Source of the DNA: Novosphingobium sp. CF614
Lineage (GTDB): Bacteria > Pseudomonadota > Alphaproteobacteria > Sphingomonadales > Sphingomonadaceae
Reading direction: 5' to 3'
DNA: 64,000 nucleotides
Assembly: GCF_900113255.1 (NCBI RefSeq)
Contig: NZ_FOOR01000003.1
Coordinates: 62,001 to 126,000, forward strand
Shown: positions 1 to 10,246 of the stretch, piece after piece
How the letters are laid out: every line of letters starts with the position of its first letter
Numbering within the stretch: position 1 is the first letter of the stretch
Made by a program: the position numbers and the translations under genes
Notes under the pieces: model-generated
Told to the model about the DNA's origin: nothing
The model's input: the letters and a program-made list of their open reading frames with translations, nothing else
The model's database searches: none

Positions 1-165
1 GCAAGGAAATCCGGCCAGAAGGGCAGCGGCCTCGGACTCGCCGTATGCCGCTCGATCGCCCGCGCCCATGGCGGCGACGTGTCCTTCACCCATGCCCGCG
101 AGGGTTTCGTCGCCCGCGTCACCGTGCCGGCGGCTTTCGATCCGGCACTGCGCAAGGCGGCATGA
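1..165 (+). CDS. Histidine kinase, C-terminal fragment (5' end outside window)
   Basis: Reading frame 1 from the first base encodes about 54 residues ending in TGA at 163-165. It contains GSGLGLAVCRSIARAHGG, the G2/ATP-lid motif that closes the catalytic domain of sensor histidine kinases, so this is the last part of a kinase beginning before the window. The sensor region and H-box are not visible, so its signal is unknown. The stop overlaps the next start as ATGA (162-165), so the kinase and the outer-membrane protein are probably co-transcribed and translationally coupled. Confidence 0.75.
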   Translation, partial: ARKSGQKGSGLGLAVCRSIARAHGGDVSFTHAREGFVARVTVPAAFDPALRKAA

Positions 166-1100
166 CCACCCTCGCGCGAGCCGGCGCGTCGCGGCCCCTG
201 GCGCCGATGCTGATCGCCGCGCTGGCGGCGGGATCGATCCCGGCGCACGCACAGGATGCCGATGCCGCCGCCGTGCCCATCGTTGCCCAGGCCGACGAGG
301 AAGTGCCGCCCGCACCGCCATGGACCGCCACCGCGTCGGCCGGGATCGGCACCCGCGACGGCGGGCCGGACGGGACCTGGCAGGCGCTGGCGCTCACGCG
401 CGCGGTAGGGCGTGGCTATTTGCGCGGCGCGGTGATGCGCTATCACGGCACGCTGCTCCAGGCGGATACCGCGCTGCCTTCCGAATATCTGGTAGGCACC
501 CTGGCGGCGGGCGGCAACTTCGCCGACTGGGTGGTAGACGGGTGGGCCAGCTATGGTCGGCAGGACTATGGAAGGATCAGCACTTCGGCCGGCAGCAGGC
601 CCAGCACCGGCGCCTCCGGCAGCGACTATTATGCGCTCGGCGGCGATTTCGGCCGCGTGCTGCGGCTGGGCGAGAGCTGGTATCTGACACCCACCGTCGC
701 CGGGTCCTACGCCCATGGCAGGCTCCTGCGCCCGGCCCCCACGGGCACCAGCCAGACCGACCTGGAAACCGAGGAGCCAAGCTGGTCGGCCAATGCCGCG
801 ATCCGCCTCGACCATGCCTTCGGCGCCCGCAGGCGCCACTACGCGGGGCTCGCCATCTCGCGCAACTGGACCGGCAATGCCGTTTCGGCCCTGGTCGCGC
901 CCGACTTCACGGTGGAGCCGGACGAACTTGGCGGCAGCCTCGACAGCAAGCATTATGCCGATGGCTGGTTCGAAGCGAGCGCGACCGCCAACATGGAACT
1001 GACCGCCAGCCTGCACCTGGACCTGTTCGCGACGCGCGGCTTCGGCATGCTGGCAGGGAACACGACCTCGGCCGGCATCTCGCTGCGCAAGTCGTTCTGA
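162..1100 (+). CDS. Predicted outer-membrane beta-barrel protein
   Basis: The protein has 312 residues if started at the ATG at 162, which overlaps the kinase stop. A longer upstream start exists but would lie inside the kinase gene. Residues 1-30 form a signal peptide (hydrophobic core LAPMLIAALAAG, cleavage after AHA). The rest shows alternating aromatic and polar strands and ends in Phe (SLRKSF), the usual terminal residue for BAM-assembled barrels. The general look is of an autotransporter-type or DUF-type barrel without a passenger domain. I do not recognise a specific family. Coupling to a sensor kinase suggests a role in an envelope response, but that is inference. Confidence 0.6.
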   Translation: MTTLARAGASRPLAPMLIAALAAGSIPAHAQDADAAAVPIVAQADEEVPPAPPWTATASAGIGTRDGGPDGTWQALALTRAVGRGYLRGAVMRYHGTLLQADTALPSEYLVGTLAAGGNFADWVVDGWASYGRQDYGRISTSAGSRPSTGASGSDYYALGGDFGRVLRLGESWYLTPTVAGSYAHGRLLRPAPTGTSQTDLETEEPSWSANAAIRLDHAFGARRRHYAGLAISRNWTGNAVSALVAPDFTVEPDELGGSLDSKHYADGWFEASATANMELTASLHLDLFATRGFGMLAGNTTSAGISLRKSF

Positions 1101-1343
1101 CCTGGCGCAAGATATCGAAAACCCCATCAGGCCGTCCGTCCCGAGCGATGCCGCAGCCTTTTCGATCGGATCGACCCCGCACTTTGCCGCTGGGCGGTTA
1201 TCCTCTATGGCGCGCCGCTAGGCGGACGGGGTTGGATTTTGCCGGGTCTGGTTGGTTTTTCGTGATTTCCGGGCCGCCAGGTGATTCCATCCGGCTCGAA
1301 ATCACTCTAAGGGCTGGGCGGATTTCGACCGGATGAGGTTTCC

Positions 1344-2666
1344 ATGAAAATTGCAATGGTGGGTTCGGGCTATGTCGGCCTGGTTTCCGGCGCGTGCTTT
1401 GCCGATTTCGGTCATGACGTGGTGTGCATCGACAAGGACCAGTCGAAGATCGACCGGCTGCATGAAGGGGTCATGCCGATCTACGAGCCGGGCCTGGACG
1501 CGCTGGTGACCAGCAACGTCAAGACCGGCCGCCTTTCCTTCACCACCGACCTTGCCGAGGGCATCGAGGGCGCGCGCGCGATCTTCATCGCGGTGGGCAC
1601 CCCGTCGCGCCGGGGGGATGGGCATGCGGACCTTTCCTATGTCCGTGCGGTCGCCCATGAAGTGGGCGAAAGCCTGTCCAACGACGCCGTCGTCGTCACC
1701 AAGTCGACGGTCCCGGTCGGCACCGGCGACGAGGTGGAGCGGATCCTGCGCGAAAGCCGCGCATTTCGGGAAAAGGGGCACCGGATATCGGTGGTCTCCA
1801 ATCCCGAATTCCTGCGCGAGGGCGCGGCGATCGGCGACTTCAAACGCCCGGATCGCATCGTCATCGGCGCCGAGGACGATTTCGGCCGCGAGGTTATGCG
1901 CGAGGTCTATCGTCCGTTGTTCCTCAACGAATCGCCGATCCTGTTCACCTCGCGCCGCTCCTCCGAGCTTATCAAGTACGCGGCCAACGCCTTCCTCGCG
2001 ACCAAGATCACGTTCATGAACGAGATGGCGGACTTGTGCGAGAAGGTGGGCGGCAATGTCCAGGACGTGGCGCGCGGCATCGGGCTGGACGGGCGCATCG
2101 GCGGCAAGTTCCTCCACGCCGGCCCGGGCTATGGCGGCTCGTGCTTCCCCAAGGACACGCTGGCGCTGCTCAAGACCGCCGAGGACTATGAGAGCCCGGT
2201 CCGCATCGTCGAGGCGGTGGTCAAGGTCAACGACCTGCGCAAGCGCGCGATGGGCCGCAAGGTCATCGAGGCGCTGGGCGGCAGCGAAGCCGCGCGGGGC
2301 AAGCGCGTGGCGATGCTGGGGCTGACGTTCAAGCCCAATACCGACGACATGCGCGATTCGCCCGCCATCGCCATCGCCCAGACCCTGGCCGATGCCGGCG
2401 TCACCACGGCCGCCTACGATCCCGAAGGCATGGAGCAGGCCCGGCCGCTGATGCCCGAAGTGGTGATGGCCACCGATCCCTATGCCGCGATCGAGGGCGC
2501 CGACGCCATCGTGATCGTGACCGAGTGGGACGCCTTCCGCGCGCTCGACCTGGACCGGGTGAAAGCGCTTGCCAAGGCGCCGGTACTGGTGGACCTGCGC
2601 AACATCTACAAGCCTGAAACGTTGCGCGCGGCCGGTTTCGTCTACTCGTCCATCGGCCGCACCTGA
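1344..2666 (+). CDS. ugd: UDP-glucose 6-dehydrogenase
   Basis: This 440-residue cytoplasmic enzyme oxidises UDP-glucose to UDP-glucuronate with two NAD+, supplying precursor for exopolysaccharide and lipid glycosylation. The N-terminus MKIAMVGSGYVGL is the Rossmann GxGxxG NAD site. GGSCFPKD near residue 267 carries the catalytic Cys, and FLREG and KPNTDDMRDSP match the conserved substrate-domain motifs. Length is normal for the bacterial family. It stands alone: no glycosyltransferase cluster lies beside it, and the gene downstream is convergent. A GDP-mannose dehydrogenase is the main alternative, but the motif spelling favours UDP-glucose. Confidence 0.93.
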   Translation: MKIAMVGSGYVGLVSGACFADFGHDVVCIDKDQSKIDRLHEGVMPIYEPGLDALVTSNVKTGRLSFTTDLAEGIEGARAIFIAVGTPSRRGDGHADLSYVRAVAHEVGESLSNDAVVVTKSTVPVGTGDEVERILRESRAFREKGHRISVVSNPEFLREGAAIGDFKRPDRIVIGAEDDFGREVMREVYRPLFLNESPILFTSRRSSELIKYAANAFLATKITFMNEMADLCEKVGGNVQDVARGIGLDGRIGGKFLHAGPGYGGSCFPKDTLALLKTAEDYESPVRIVEAVVKVNDLRKRAMGRKVIEALGGSEAARGKRVAMLGLTFKPNTDDMRDSPAIAIAQTLADAGVTTAAYDPEGMEQARPLMPEVVMATDPYAAIEGADAIVIVTEWDAFRALDLDRVKALAKAPVLVDLRNIYKPETLRAAGFVYSSIGRT

Positions 2667-2678
2667 ACGCCCCCAAAG

Positions 2679-3991
2679 CTACCAGTCGTAAGCCTTGGGC
2701 AGTTCCGACTTGTCCAGGTCCTTGTAGCGGTCCTTCAACCGGCTTTGGTGGTTTTCGAGCGGTTGCTTCACGCCGTCGATCCAGACTTCCAGCGGGGCGG
2801 AGGAGAGTTCGAGCGGATCGCCGTCCCACAGCACCACGTCGCCCACCGCGCCGGGCGCCAGGACCCCGGCCCGAATATTGCCGCTTTGACCGCCATAGCC
2901 GCTGATCTCGGCCGGGATCGAAGTGATCGCGGCGAAGGCATCGCCCCAGGACAGGCCGGCAGCGCCGGGCAGCTTGCCCAGTGCGACGAGGTTGCCCGCC
3001 TGCTGCGGGGCGTAACGCGGCTGGTTGCCGCCGGTGAACATGCCGATCGCAACCTTGACGCCCGCCCGCTTCATCCGTCCGACGTTGGATTGGGTGGCGG
3101 CCAGCGTCTCGAACTGTTCGGGCAGGTCGCGCAGCGGCATGGTTATCACCGGCACCTGCGCGGCGGCGATCTCGCCCGCCACCAGCCAGCCCTCGGCCGC
3201 GCCGACCAGCACCAGGTTCAGCTTCGGGAATTCGCCCTTGAGCGCCAGCACCGCACGGATGTCCGCCGCGCGCTCGACCCCGACGTAGAGCGGCTGGCGG
3301 CCGTCCACCACCCCGGCCAGCGCCATGGCATCGACGCGCGTCAGCATGGCGTCGCTCTGGCGCGCGGCCCCGGCGGGAAGCGCGGCCAGTTCCCGGGCCT
3401 CTCGCAAGGCATTGCGCAGCGCCACGTGGGCGGCCACACGGCTGCCGCCTGCCAGCTTCGCCCCGGCCTCTCCCAGTTCGACGAACTGGAAGACGCGCGG
3501 CTTCATCACCATGGCGCCGTCGGCGGCAAGATCTATCACCGCGCCTTGCCCGGCGAAGATCGAATGGCCGTTGAACGCGGCCACGCTGGCCCGGGTCACC
3601 CCGCCGGCGCGGCTGATGGCGACGTGCTGGCTGGAAGGATTGAGCGCCGGCATGACATCGAGCGCGGCGTTGAAAGGCGAATCGCCGGCCTCCAGATCGT
3701 TGCTCTCGTCGACCGCCTCGACATCCCAGAGGCCAAGGTCGGTGACGGCCGAGAACAGCCCCGGGGTCACCCATTTGCCGGTGCCATCGACGACGGGCAC
3801 GCCCGCCGGCACCGCCACACCGGCCCCCGCGGCGACCACCTTGCCGCCGCGCACGACCACGGTGCCATGCTCGATCGGCGCGCCGCCGTCGCCGAGGGCC
3901 AGGGTGGCGTTGGTCACGGCGATGTCCTGCGCGAGGGCCGCCTGGGGTATGCTGAAGGCCGCCAGGGCGGCGATGAACAGGGCGCGGCGGC

Positions 3992-3995
<4 letters not shown>
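2679..3995 (-). CDS. Amidohydrolase-family paralogue lacking metal ligands
   Basis: The protein has 438 residues with a signal peptide (MSRRALFIAALAAFSIPQAALAQ), so it is predicted to be exported. The fold framework of an imidazolonepropionase-like amidohydrolase is present: an N-terminal beta-sandwich, VTPGLF where VTPGVIDxHxH is expected, and a C-terminal GAVGDVVLWDGDPLE repeat. The metal site is not. HxH is replaced in FSAVTDLG, and the later His ligands and the Asp are replaced by G/V/M (LVLVGAAEGW, VAIGMFTGGN). It starts by ATGA overlap with the stop of the intact paralogue upstream. I infer a pseudoenzyme partner of that protein; the alternative is a family with a different active site. 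Confidence 0.75.
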
Positions 3996-5392
<1,397 letters not shown>

Positions 5393-5442
5393 CACGTTTC
5401 CCCTGTTGGCCGCCCGGTCGCGAACGAGCCGGCGTTTGACAA

Positions 5443-7098
5443 TCAATTCGGTTTGAGCTCCGGATGCATGCCGGCCTCCTGCGGCTCCAGCCCGATCGCC
5501 TCCTGGCCGAGCAGGTCATCATCGGACACGCGGTCTTCGAGCGTATCGAGATGCATCCAGCGCTTGACGATCGGCGAAAGGAGCAGGACGACGACGGCGA
5601 TGCCGATCGTCACCCACCCGATCCTGCTGTAGATTTGCAGCGTCAGCGCCTTCGACATCGCACCGCTTTCGCCGCCCGTCGCCTCGCCGATCCTGCCGGC
5701 GACGAAGTTGCCCACCGCCGTCATGTAGAACCAGGCCCCCATGATGAAGCTGCCCAGGTGCAGCGGCGCCAGGCGAGTCATCGCCGAAAGGCCGACGGGC
5801 GACAGGCACAATTCGCCGGTGGTGTGCAGCAGGTAGATCAGGAAGACGAAGAACACCGAGGTCATCACCGCCGAATCGCCGGTTCCCGCACCCCAGACGA
5901 AGACCAGGAAGCCCAGGCCCACCTGGACCAGCGCAAGGCCGAACTTGGCCGGGGCGGAAGGCTCCAACCCGCGCTTGCCGAGGAACTGCCAAAGCCCCGC
6001 GAACACTGGGCCGAACAGCACGATATAGATCGGGTTGATCGATTGGAACAGGCTGGTGGGAACCCCACCGCGATCCACGTACTTGTCGGTGAAGAGGCTC
6101 AAAGAGCCGCCGGCCTGCTCGAACAGGCCCCAGAATACCGGATTGAGCGCGATCAGGAACAGCATCGCGAAGATCCGCTGACGCGGTTCCTTGGGCAGCT
6201 TGAAGGCTTCATAGAGCGTGTAGAGCAGCATCGCCACGCCGGCGACGATCAGCAGGTTCTGGATCACGGTGACGAACTGGATCAGGAACCAGATCACCGC
6301 GACGGCGGCGATGCCGGTGCCGTAGAGAATCGCTTCCCCGTTCCTCGAAAGCGGTGCGGGCGGCTCGCCCCTGCCCTTGAGTGCGGGCCGGCCGGCAACG
6401 AAGATGACAAGGCCCAGCGCCATGCCGATCCCGGCCAGGCCGAAGCCCCAGGACCAGCCGATCGTCTCGCCCAGGTAGCCGACCAGGAGCGTGCCGAGCG
6501 CGGCACCGGTGTTGATGCCCATGTAGAATATCGTGTAGGCCGCGTCGCGGCGGATATCGCGCATGCCGTAGAGCTGCCCGACGATCACCGAGATGTTGGC
6601 CTTGAGGAACCCCGCGCCGACGATGATGAGCGAGAGTGCCAGCCAGAACACGTTGATCGCCGGGTCCGCCTGCTTAAGGGCCGGGTCGGTCACCCCCTGC
6701 ATGCCTTCGTAGGCCATGAACAAATGGCCGAGCGCCAGCACGACGCCCCCGAACAGCACCGCTTTCCTCTGCCCCAGCCAGCGGTCGGCCAAATAGCCGC
6801 CCAGCACCGGGGTGATGTAGACCAGGCTGGTATAGGCGCCGTAGATCAGGTTCGAATTGCCGTCAGTGAACAGCCAGAACTTTGTCAGGTAAAGGATCAG
6901 CAGCGCGCGCATGCCGTAGTAGGAAAAACGCTCCCACATTTCGGCATAGAACAGCACGAAGAGGCCGCGGGGATGGCCGACGAACTCCTCGCTCTTGCGG
7001 GTGGCGATGATGCCGCCGATGGCGAGGACGGCGAAAAGGGCGATGGCGGCGATCGCCGCGATCCAGTCACCCTCGGTCCAGCTTGCGATGTCCTTCAT
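5443..7098 (-). CDS. POT/PTR2-family proton-coupled peptide transporter
   Basis: This 551-residue inner-membrane protein has about 14 hydrophobic segments. The PTR2 signatures are clear: EMWERFSYYGMRALLILYL near the N-terminus (the ExxER proton-coupling motif), GGYLADRWLG, and FYMGINTGAALGTLLVGYLG. The family imports di- and tripeptides with protons. I chose the ATG at 7098 because the protein then begins with a short soluble lead before helix 1; the open frame extends to 7368 without family similarity. It is probably transcribed with the two amidohydrolase genes downstream, which fits peptide uptake and hydrolysis as a module. Confidence 0.88.
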   Translation of the reverse strand: MKDIASWTEGDWIAAIAAIALFAVLAIGGIIATRKSEEFVGHPRGLFVLFYAEMWERFSYYGMRALLILYLTKFWLFTDGNSNLIYGAYTSLVYITPVLGGYLADRWLGQRKAVLFGGVVLALGHLFMAYEGMQGVTDPALKQADPAINVFWLALSLIIVGAGFLKANISVIVGQLYGMRDIRRDAAYTIFYMGINTGAALGTLLVGYLGETIGWSWGFGLAGIGMALGLVIFVAGRPALKGRGEPPAPLSRNGEAILYGTGIAAVAVIWFLIQFVTVIQNLLIVAGVAMLLYTLYEAFKLPKEPRQRIFAMLFLIALNPVFWGLFEQAGGSLSLFTDKYVDRGGVPTSLFQSINPIYIVLFGPVFAGLWQFLGKRGLEPSAPAKFGLALVQVGLGFLVFVWGAGTGDSAVMTSVFFVFLIYLLHTTGELCLSPVGLSAMTRLAPLHLGSFIMGAWFYMTAVGNFVAGRIGEATGGESGAMSKALTLQIYSRIGWVTIGIAVVVLLLSPIVKRWMHLDTLEDRVSDDDLLGQEAIGLEPQEAGMHPELKPN

Positions 7099-7367
7099 GC
7101 GACGCCTTGTTATCCTTATTGATCCCGAAACGGGTCCGTTTCGGGAAGGTCCGAAGGAAGGCGAGGTTAGCAACCAAAACGGCGCTGTAAATGGGGCGCT
7201 GCCGCCGCGATCGCCGCGGCGCCGCAGGCCACGCACCGTTTCGGCATCGTTCCAGCTAGGGCATTGCGCGAAGGGCGCCGCGATGGCATTTTTGCGACAG
7301 CTTTTCGGCCGTGCCCGCGTAATTTTATGATTCGCGGGGATTTGTCGTTTTTTTCGGGGGTGGCGCA

Positions 7368-7649
7368 ATGATTAGATCGGAACTTCTGCAGGCTCTTGCG
7401 AAAGACAATCCGGAACTGCGGGCGGAAGAGGTGGAGCGCGCGCTCGATACCTTCTTCGACGAGATCAGCGAGCGACTCGCCGGCGGCGGGCGCGTGGAAC
7501 TGCGCGGCTTCGGCGCCTTTTCGACTCGTCACCGCGAAGAGCGCAAGGGCCGCAACCCGCGCACCGGCGAAACCGTGGAAGTCCCGGAAAAGCGCGTCCC
7601 CTACTTCAAGCCCGGCAAGGAAATGCGCGCCCGCCTCAACATGACCTGA
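7368..7649 (+). CDS. ihfB: Integration host factor beta subunit
   Basis: This 93-residue DNA-bending protein of the HU/IHF family is preceded by GGGGGTGG as ribosome-binding site. [23 protein letters not shown] and the beta-arm region [18 protein letters not shown] match IhfB, and the MIRSELLQ start is more typical of IhfB than of HU. IHF binds as a heterodimer with IhfA, which is not in this window. The flanking POT gene is divergent and the tRNA downstream is separately transcribed. Between 7650 and 7788 there is a near-perfect tandem copy of a 15-bp unit around GCCAGAGGGCCTTC, of unknown meaning. Confidence 0.9.
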   Translation: MIRSELLQALAKDNPELRAEEVERALDTFFDEISERLAGGGRVELRGFGAFSTRHREERKGRNPRTGETVEVPEKRVPYFKPGKEMRARLNMT

Positions 7650-7788
7650 AACAGGCATCTGCCCGAGCCTGCGCCAGAGGGCCTTCGCCAGAGGGCCTTC
7701 ACCAGACCGGGGCCGAAACGCAGGTAGGGAGAACCCGCACTTCGCGCTTGGCTCGGAATCAGCGACCTTCTATAGCGCCCATGGTCAT

Positions 7789-8095
7789 GCGGGCGTGGCG
7801 AAATCGGTAGACGCAACGGACTTAGGCCAATTCTTGAGTGCTCGCGGGGAAACCCGCGATGCAGAACTGCTCAAATTCGGGGAACCCTTTCACATGGCGA
7901 TCCCGAGCCAAGCCGCGAGGCAGTGCCTCGCGGAAGGTGTAGAGACTAGACGGGCAGCACCTAATCCCTTCGGGGCATGGTGAAGGGATAGTCCAGACCA
8001 CAAACGCCCCATCCGGGGCGGCGGCGAAAGCCGTAGCTGGTAAGAAAATCCGTAGGGCTTTGCCCGTGCCGGTTCAAGTCCGGCCGCCCGCACCA
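7789..8095 (+). tRNA. tRNA-Leu(UAA), interrupted by a group I intron
   Basis: The 5' half (7789-7823) and 3' half (8045-8095) join into a class II tRNA with an encoded CCA. Acceptor GCGGGCG (7789-7795) pairs with CGCCCGC (8085-8091), the discriminator is A8092 and CCA is 8093-8095. The anticodon stem is ACGGA (7816-7820) with TCCGT (8049-8053). The loop is C-U-U then A-A-A-A, giving anticodon UAA, with the intron between U34 and A35. The variable arm AGGGC/GCCC is long, as expected for Leu. The gene ends 5 bp from the convergent aminotransferase stop. Confidence 0.93.
7824..8044 (+). ncRNA. Group I self-splicing intron in the tRNA-Leu anticodon loop
   Basis: This 221-nt insertion sits between anticodon positions 34 and 35. 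It begins after U7823 and ends in G8044, the omega-G expected of group I introns. GAGT at about 7836-7839 can pair with the exon end ACTT, giving a P1 helix with the conserved U-G pair at the 5' splice site. Core elements are readable in order: P/Q-like AAATTCGGGGAACCC, R-like GTGTAGAGACTAGACGGGCAG, and S-like AAGGGATAGTCCAGACC. There is no endonuclease ORF. Position and core resemble the tRNA-Leu(UAA) introns known from cyanobacteria and plastids. A short open frame through it (7795-7983) is not a gene. Confidence 0.92.
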
Positions 8096-8099
8096 TTCC

Positions 8100-9284
8100 T
8101 CATGCCATCAGGATCTTGTCGAGGGCGAGGCAGAATTTCTGCATCTCCTCGGCCGATCCCACGGTCACGCGCGACATCTGCGGATAGGCGGTCCAGGAAC
8201 GGCCGATCTGCACGCCATGCTCAAGGAAGGCGGCCATCATTTCGGCGGGCGTCTTGCCCTTCCATTCCACCATGAACATGTTCGCGTGGCTACCGGGAAT
8301 TACATTCAGCCCCCGGCTCCGGATATGCGCGATGGCCTTCTCCCTCACCGCGATCATCTGTTCGCGCCGCGCCTTGATCTCGTCCGCCAGCGGGAGCGAA
8401 GCGGTGCCGCAGGCGACGGCGGTCATCGGCAGCATGTTGGTCACCTGCTGGCCGTCGTAGCGCATCATCCTGCCGTGCAAGTCCTTGGAGGCAATGGTGA
8501 GCCCCAGGCGCATGCCTGCCATGCCGAACAGCTTCGAGAACGTGCGCATGACGATCACGTCATCGCGCGCGGCCGCCAGCTTCGCCGCGTTGGGCGTGCC
8601 GGCGAAATGGATATAGGCTTCGTCTACCAGCAGGATCGCGTCCTTCGGCTTGTTGTCCGCCAGCCACATGATGTCCTCGATCGGCGTCAGGGTGCCGGTC
8701 GGGTTGTTGGGCGAGCAGACATAGTACAGGCCCGCGTTGGGATCCGCCGCCAGCATCGCCTTGACGTCATGCCGATAGTCGGAGGTCAGCGGCGCCTTGG
8801 TCACCTTGGCGCCGATCCAGTCGGCGGTGCGCCAGATCTGTTCGTAGGTGGGATCGGCGGTGACGATGCCCCGGGTCGGCGAGGCGAACGTGATGGCGGT
8901 GCGATTGAGCGGATCGCTCGATCCGGGCCACGCGGTGACGCGTTCGACCGGCACGCCCTCCGCTTCGGCGACGGCCGCGAACAGCTTGGCATGGTTATCG
9001 TTGGGTTCATAGCGATTGCCCTCCGCAATGATCGTCATGGCCGCGGCGACCCCTGCCGGGAGCGGTCCGGTCCAGCATTCGTTCGACCCGATGCGAACCG
9101 CGCCCACCACGGCCTTGGCGGACTGCTGGGCAAACGCGGGCGCCGCCTGCGCGGCCGTCACGGCTCCGCCCAGCAGGGCCGCGATCTTTCCGAAATTGCG
9201 CCGGTCATAGCCGCGCGACAGCAGATCGTTCCTGATCTCTTCGCGTTCCATGCAATCGGCGATGGTTGCTTCTCTCACGGACAT
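8100..9284 (-). CDS. Tat-exported PLP-dependent aminotransferase (HisC-like)
   Basis: The protein has 394 residues from the ATG at 9284, which follows a good GGAGGT site. The N-terminus has a twin-arginine signal (DRRNFGK at about 27-33, hydrophobic stretch, cleavage near AFA-Q at 52). The mature part is a class I/II fold-type I aminotransferase: SPNNPTGT, LLVDEAYIHF, and RTFSKLFGMAGMRLG with the PLP-binding Lys. It most resembles histidinol-phosphate aminotransferases. Export of a cofactor-bearing enzyme fits the Tat route, which moves folded proteins. No histidine-biosynthesis genes adjoin, so a biosynthetic HisC role is doubtful. Its substrate is unknown. Confidence 0.82.
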   Translation of the reverse strand: MSVREATIADCMEREEIRNDLLSRGYDRRNFGKIAALLGGAVTAAQAAPAFAQQSAKAVVGAVRIGSNECWTGPLPAGVAAAMTIIAEGNRYEPNDNHAKLFAAVAEAEGVPVERVTAWPGSSDPLNRTAITFASPTRGIVTADPTYEQIWRTADWIGAKVTKAPLTSDYRHDVKAMLAADPNAGLYYVCSPNNPTGTLTPIEDIMWLADNKPKDAILLVDEAYIHFAGTPNAAKLAAARDDVIVMRTFSKLFGMAGMRLGLTIASKDLHGRMMRYDGQQVTNMLPMTAVACGTASLPLADEIKARREQMIAVREKAIAHIRSRGLNVIPGSHANMFMVEWKGKTPAEMMAAFLEHGVQIGRSWTAYPQMSRVTVGSAEEMQKFCLALDKILMA

Positions 9285-9322
9285 CTTCCTACCTCCAGTT
9301 CGATGACGGGCCATGGCCGCCT

Positions 9323-10138
9323 TCAGAGTTGCAGCGATTTGCGAAACATGACGAGCGCGATGACGATAAGATAGACCCCGAATATGCGCTTGAGCATGGC
9401 CGGCTGCAACGAATGGGCCACTGCCACGCCAAGCGGGGCCGTCAGGATCGAAGTCGAGGCGATGGCGATCGTGGCCGGCAGGTTGACGTAACCCACCGAG
9501 CCCCACGGCAAGCCCTTTTCCTGCAGGCCGATGATCGCGAAACCGATCGCGCTCGGGATCGCGATCAGCGTGCCCACGCCCGAGGCCGTCCCCACCGCCC
9601 GGTGAATCGAACGGCCGCACAATGTCATAATCATGATGGCGATCGTACCGCCGCCGATACCCAGCAGCGAGGAGAAGGCACCGAGCCCCCCCGCGAGCCC
9701 GACACGCAGGGCGCCCGAGGGCATCTGATCGCTCAGCACCTTGTCACCCAGGCGCGGCACGAGGAAATTGAGCGACATCAGCAGCACGCCGGTCGCGAAG
9801 ATCAGCGTCAGCACGCGGCCGTCGACATGGCTGGCCAGCAGCACGCCAAGCCCGTCACCCATGACGATCCACGGCGCCCAGCTCTTCAGGATTTCGAAAT
9901 CGACCGCGCCGCGCTTGGCGTGGCTGGTGACCGAGCGGATCGAAGTGACGATGATCGTGGCGGCCGAGGTCCCGACCGCGACATGCGCATATTGCGCGCT
10001 GTCGCCGCCCAGCAGGTGCAACATCATCAGCAGCGCGGGCACGACCACGAAGCCGCCGCCGATGCCGAAGACGCCACCGGCAAAACCGGCGGCCAGGCCC
10101 GCCCCCAGCAGTCCCACCGTGGGAAAGAGCCAACTCAT
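9323..10138 (-). CDS. TauE/SafE-family sulfite/anion exporter-like membrane protein
   Basis: The protein has 271 residues from the ATG at 10138, where the first transmembrane helix starts at once (MSWLFPTVGLLGAGLAAGF). A start at 10204 is possible but adds a non-hydrophobic tail. About eight helices are present, with the duplicated Gly-rich motif of TauE/SafE proteins: GGVFGIGGGFVVVPAL in the first half and LLGIGGGTIAIMIM in the second. Family members export sulfite, sulfoacetate or other small anions. It lies 38 bp upstream of the exported aminotransferase on the same strand and may share its transcript. The transported compound cannot be read from sequence. Confidence 0.85.
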   Translation of the reverse strand: MSWLFPTVGLLGAGLAAGFAGGVFGIGGGFVVVPALLMMLHLLGGDSAQYAHVAVGTSAATIIVTSIRSVTSHAKRGAVDFEILKSWAPWIVMGDGLGVLLASHVDGRVLTLIFATGVLLMSLNFLVPRLGDKVLSDQMPSGALRVGLAGGLGAFSSLLGIGGGTIAIMIMTLCGRSIHRAVGTASGVGTLIAIPSAIGFAIIGLQEKGLPWGSVGYVNLPATIAIASTSILTAPLGVAVAHSLQPAMLKRIFGVYLIVIALVMFRKSLQL

Positions 10139-10246
10139 TGAAGATATTTCCACTATATGGAACTCGCCTGGACCTGGTTTCGACGCGAAAAGTGCGGACG
10201 CCATGCAGGAAACACTGCCAACGGCGTCCGCCAGGGGTGGATCTCT

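Noticed and set aside
1101..1343. Possible RNA element between the barrel protein and ugd
   Set aside because: I could find no stable conserved-looking hairpin, terminator or known motif; it is probably just the ugd promoter region.
5436..5446. TTGAC-A-ATCAA before the amidohydrolase gene as an FNR site
   Set aside because: The halves are separated by one base instead of four, so an FNR dimer could not bind in the usual way.
7795..7983. 62-codon frame inside the tRNA-Leu locus
   Set aside because: It runs through the tRNA exon and group I intron; the RNA structure explains the sequence fully.
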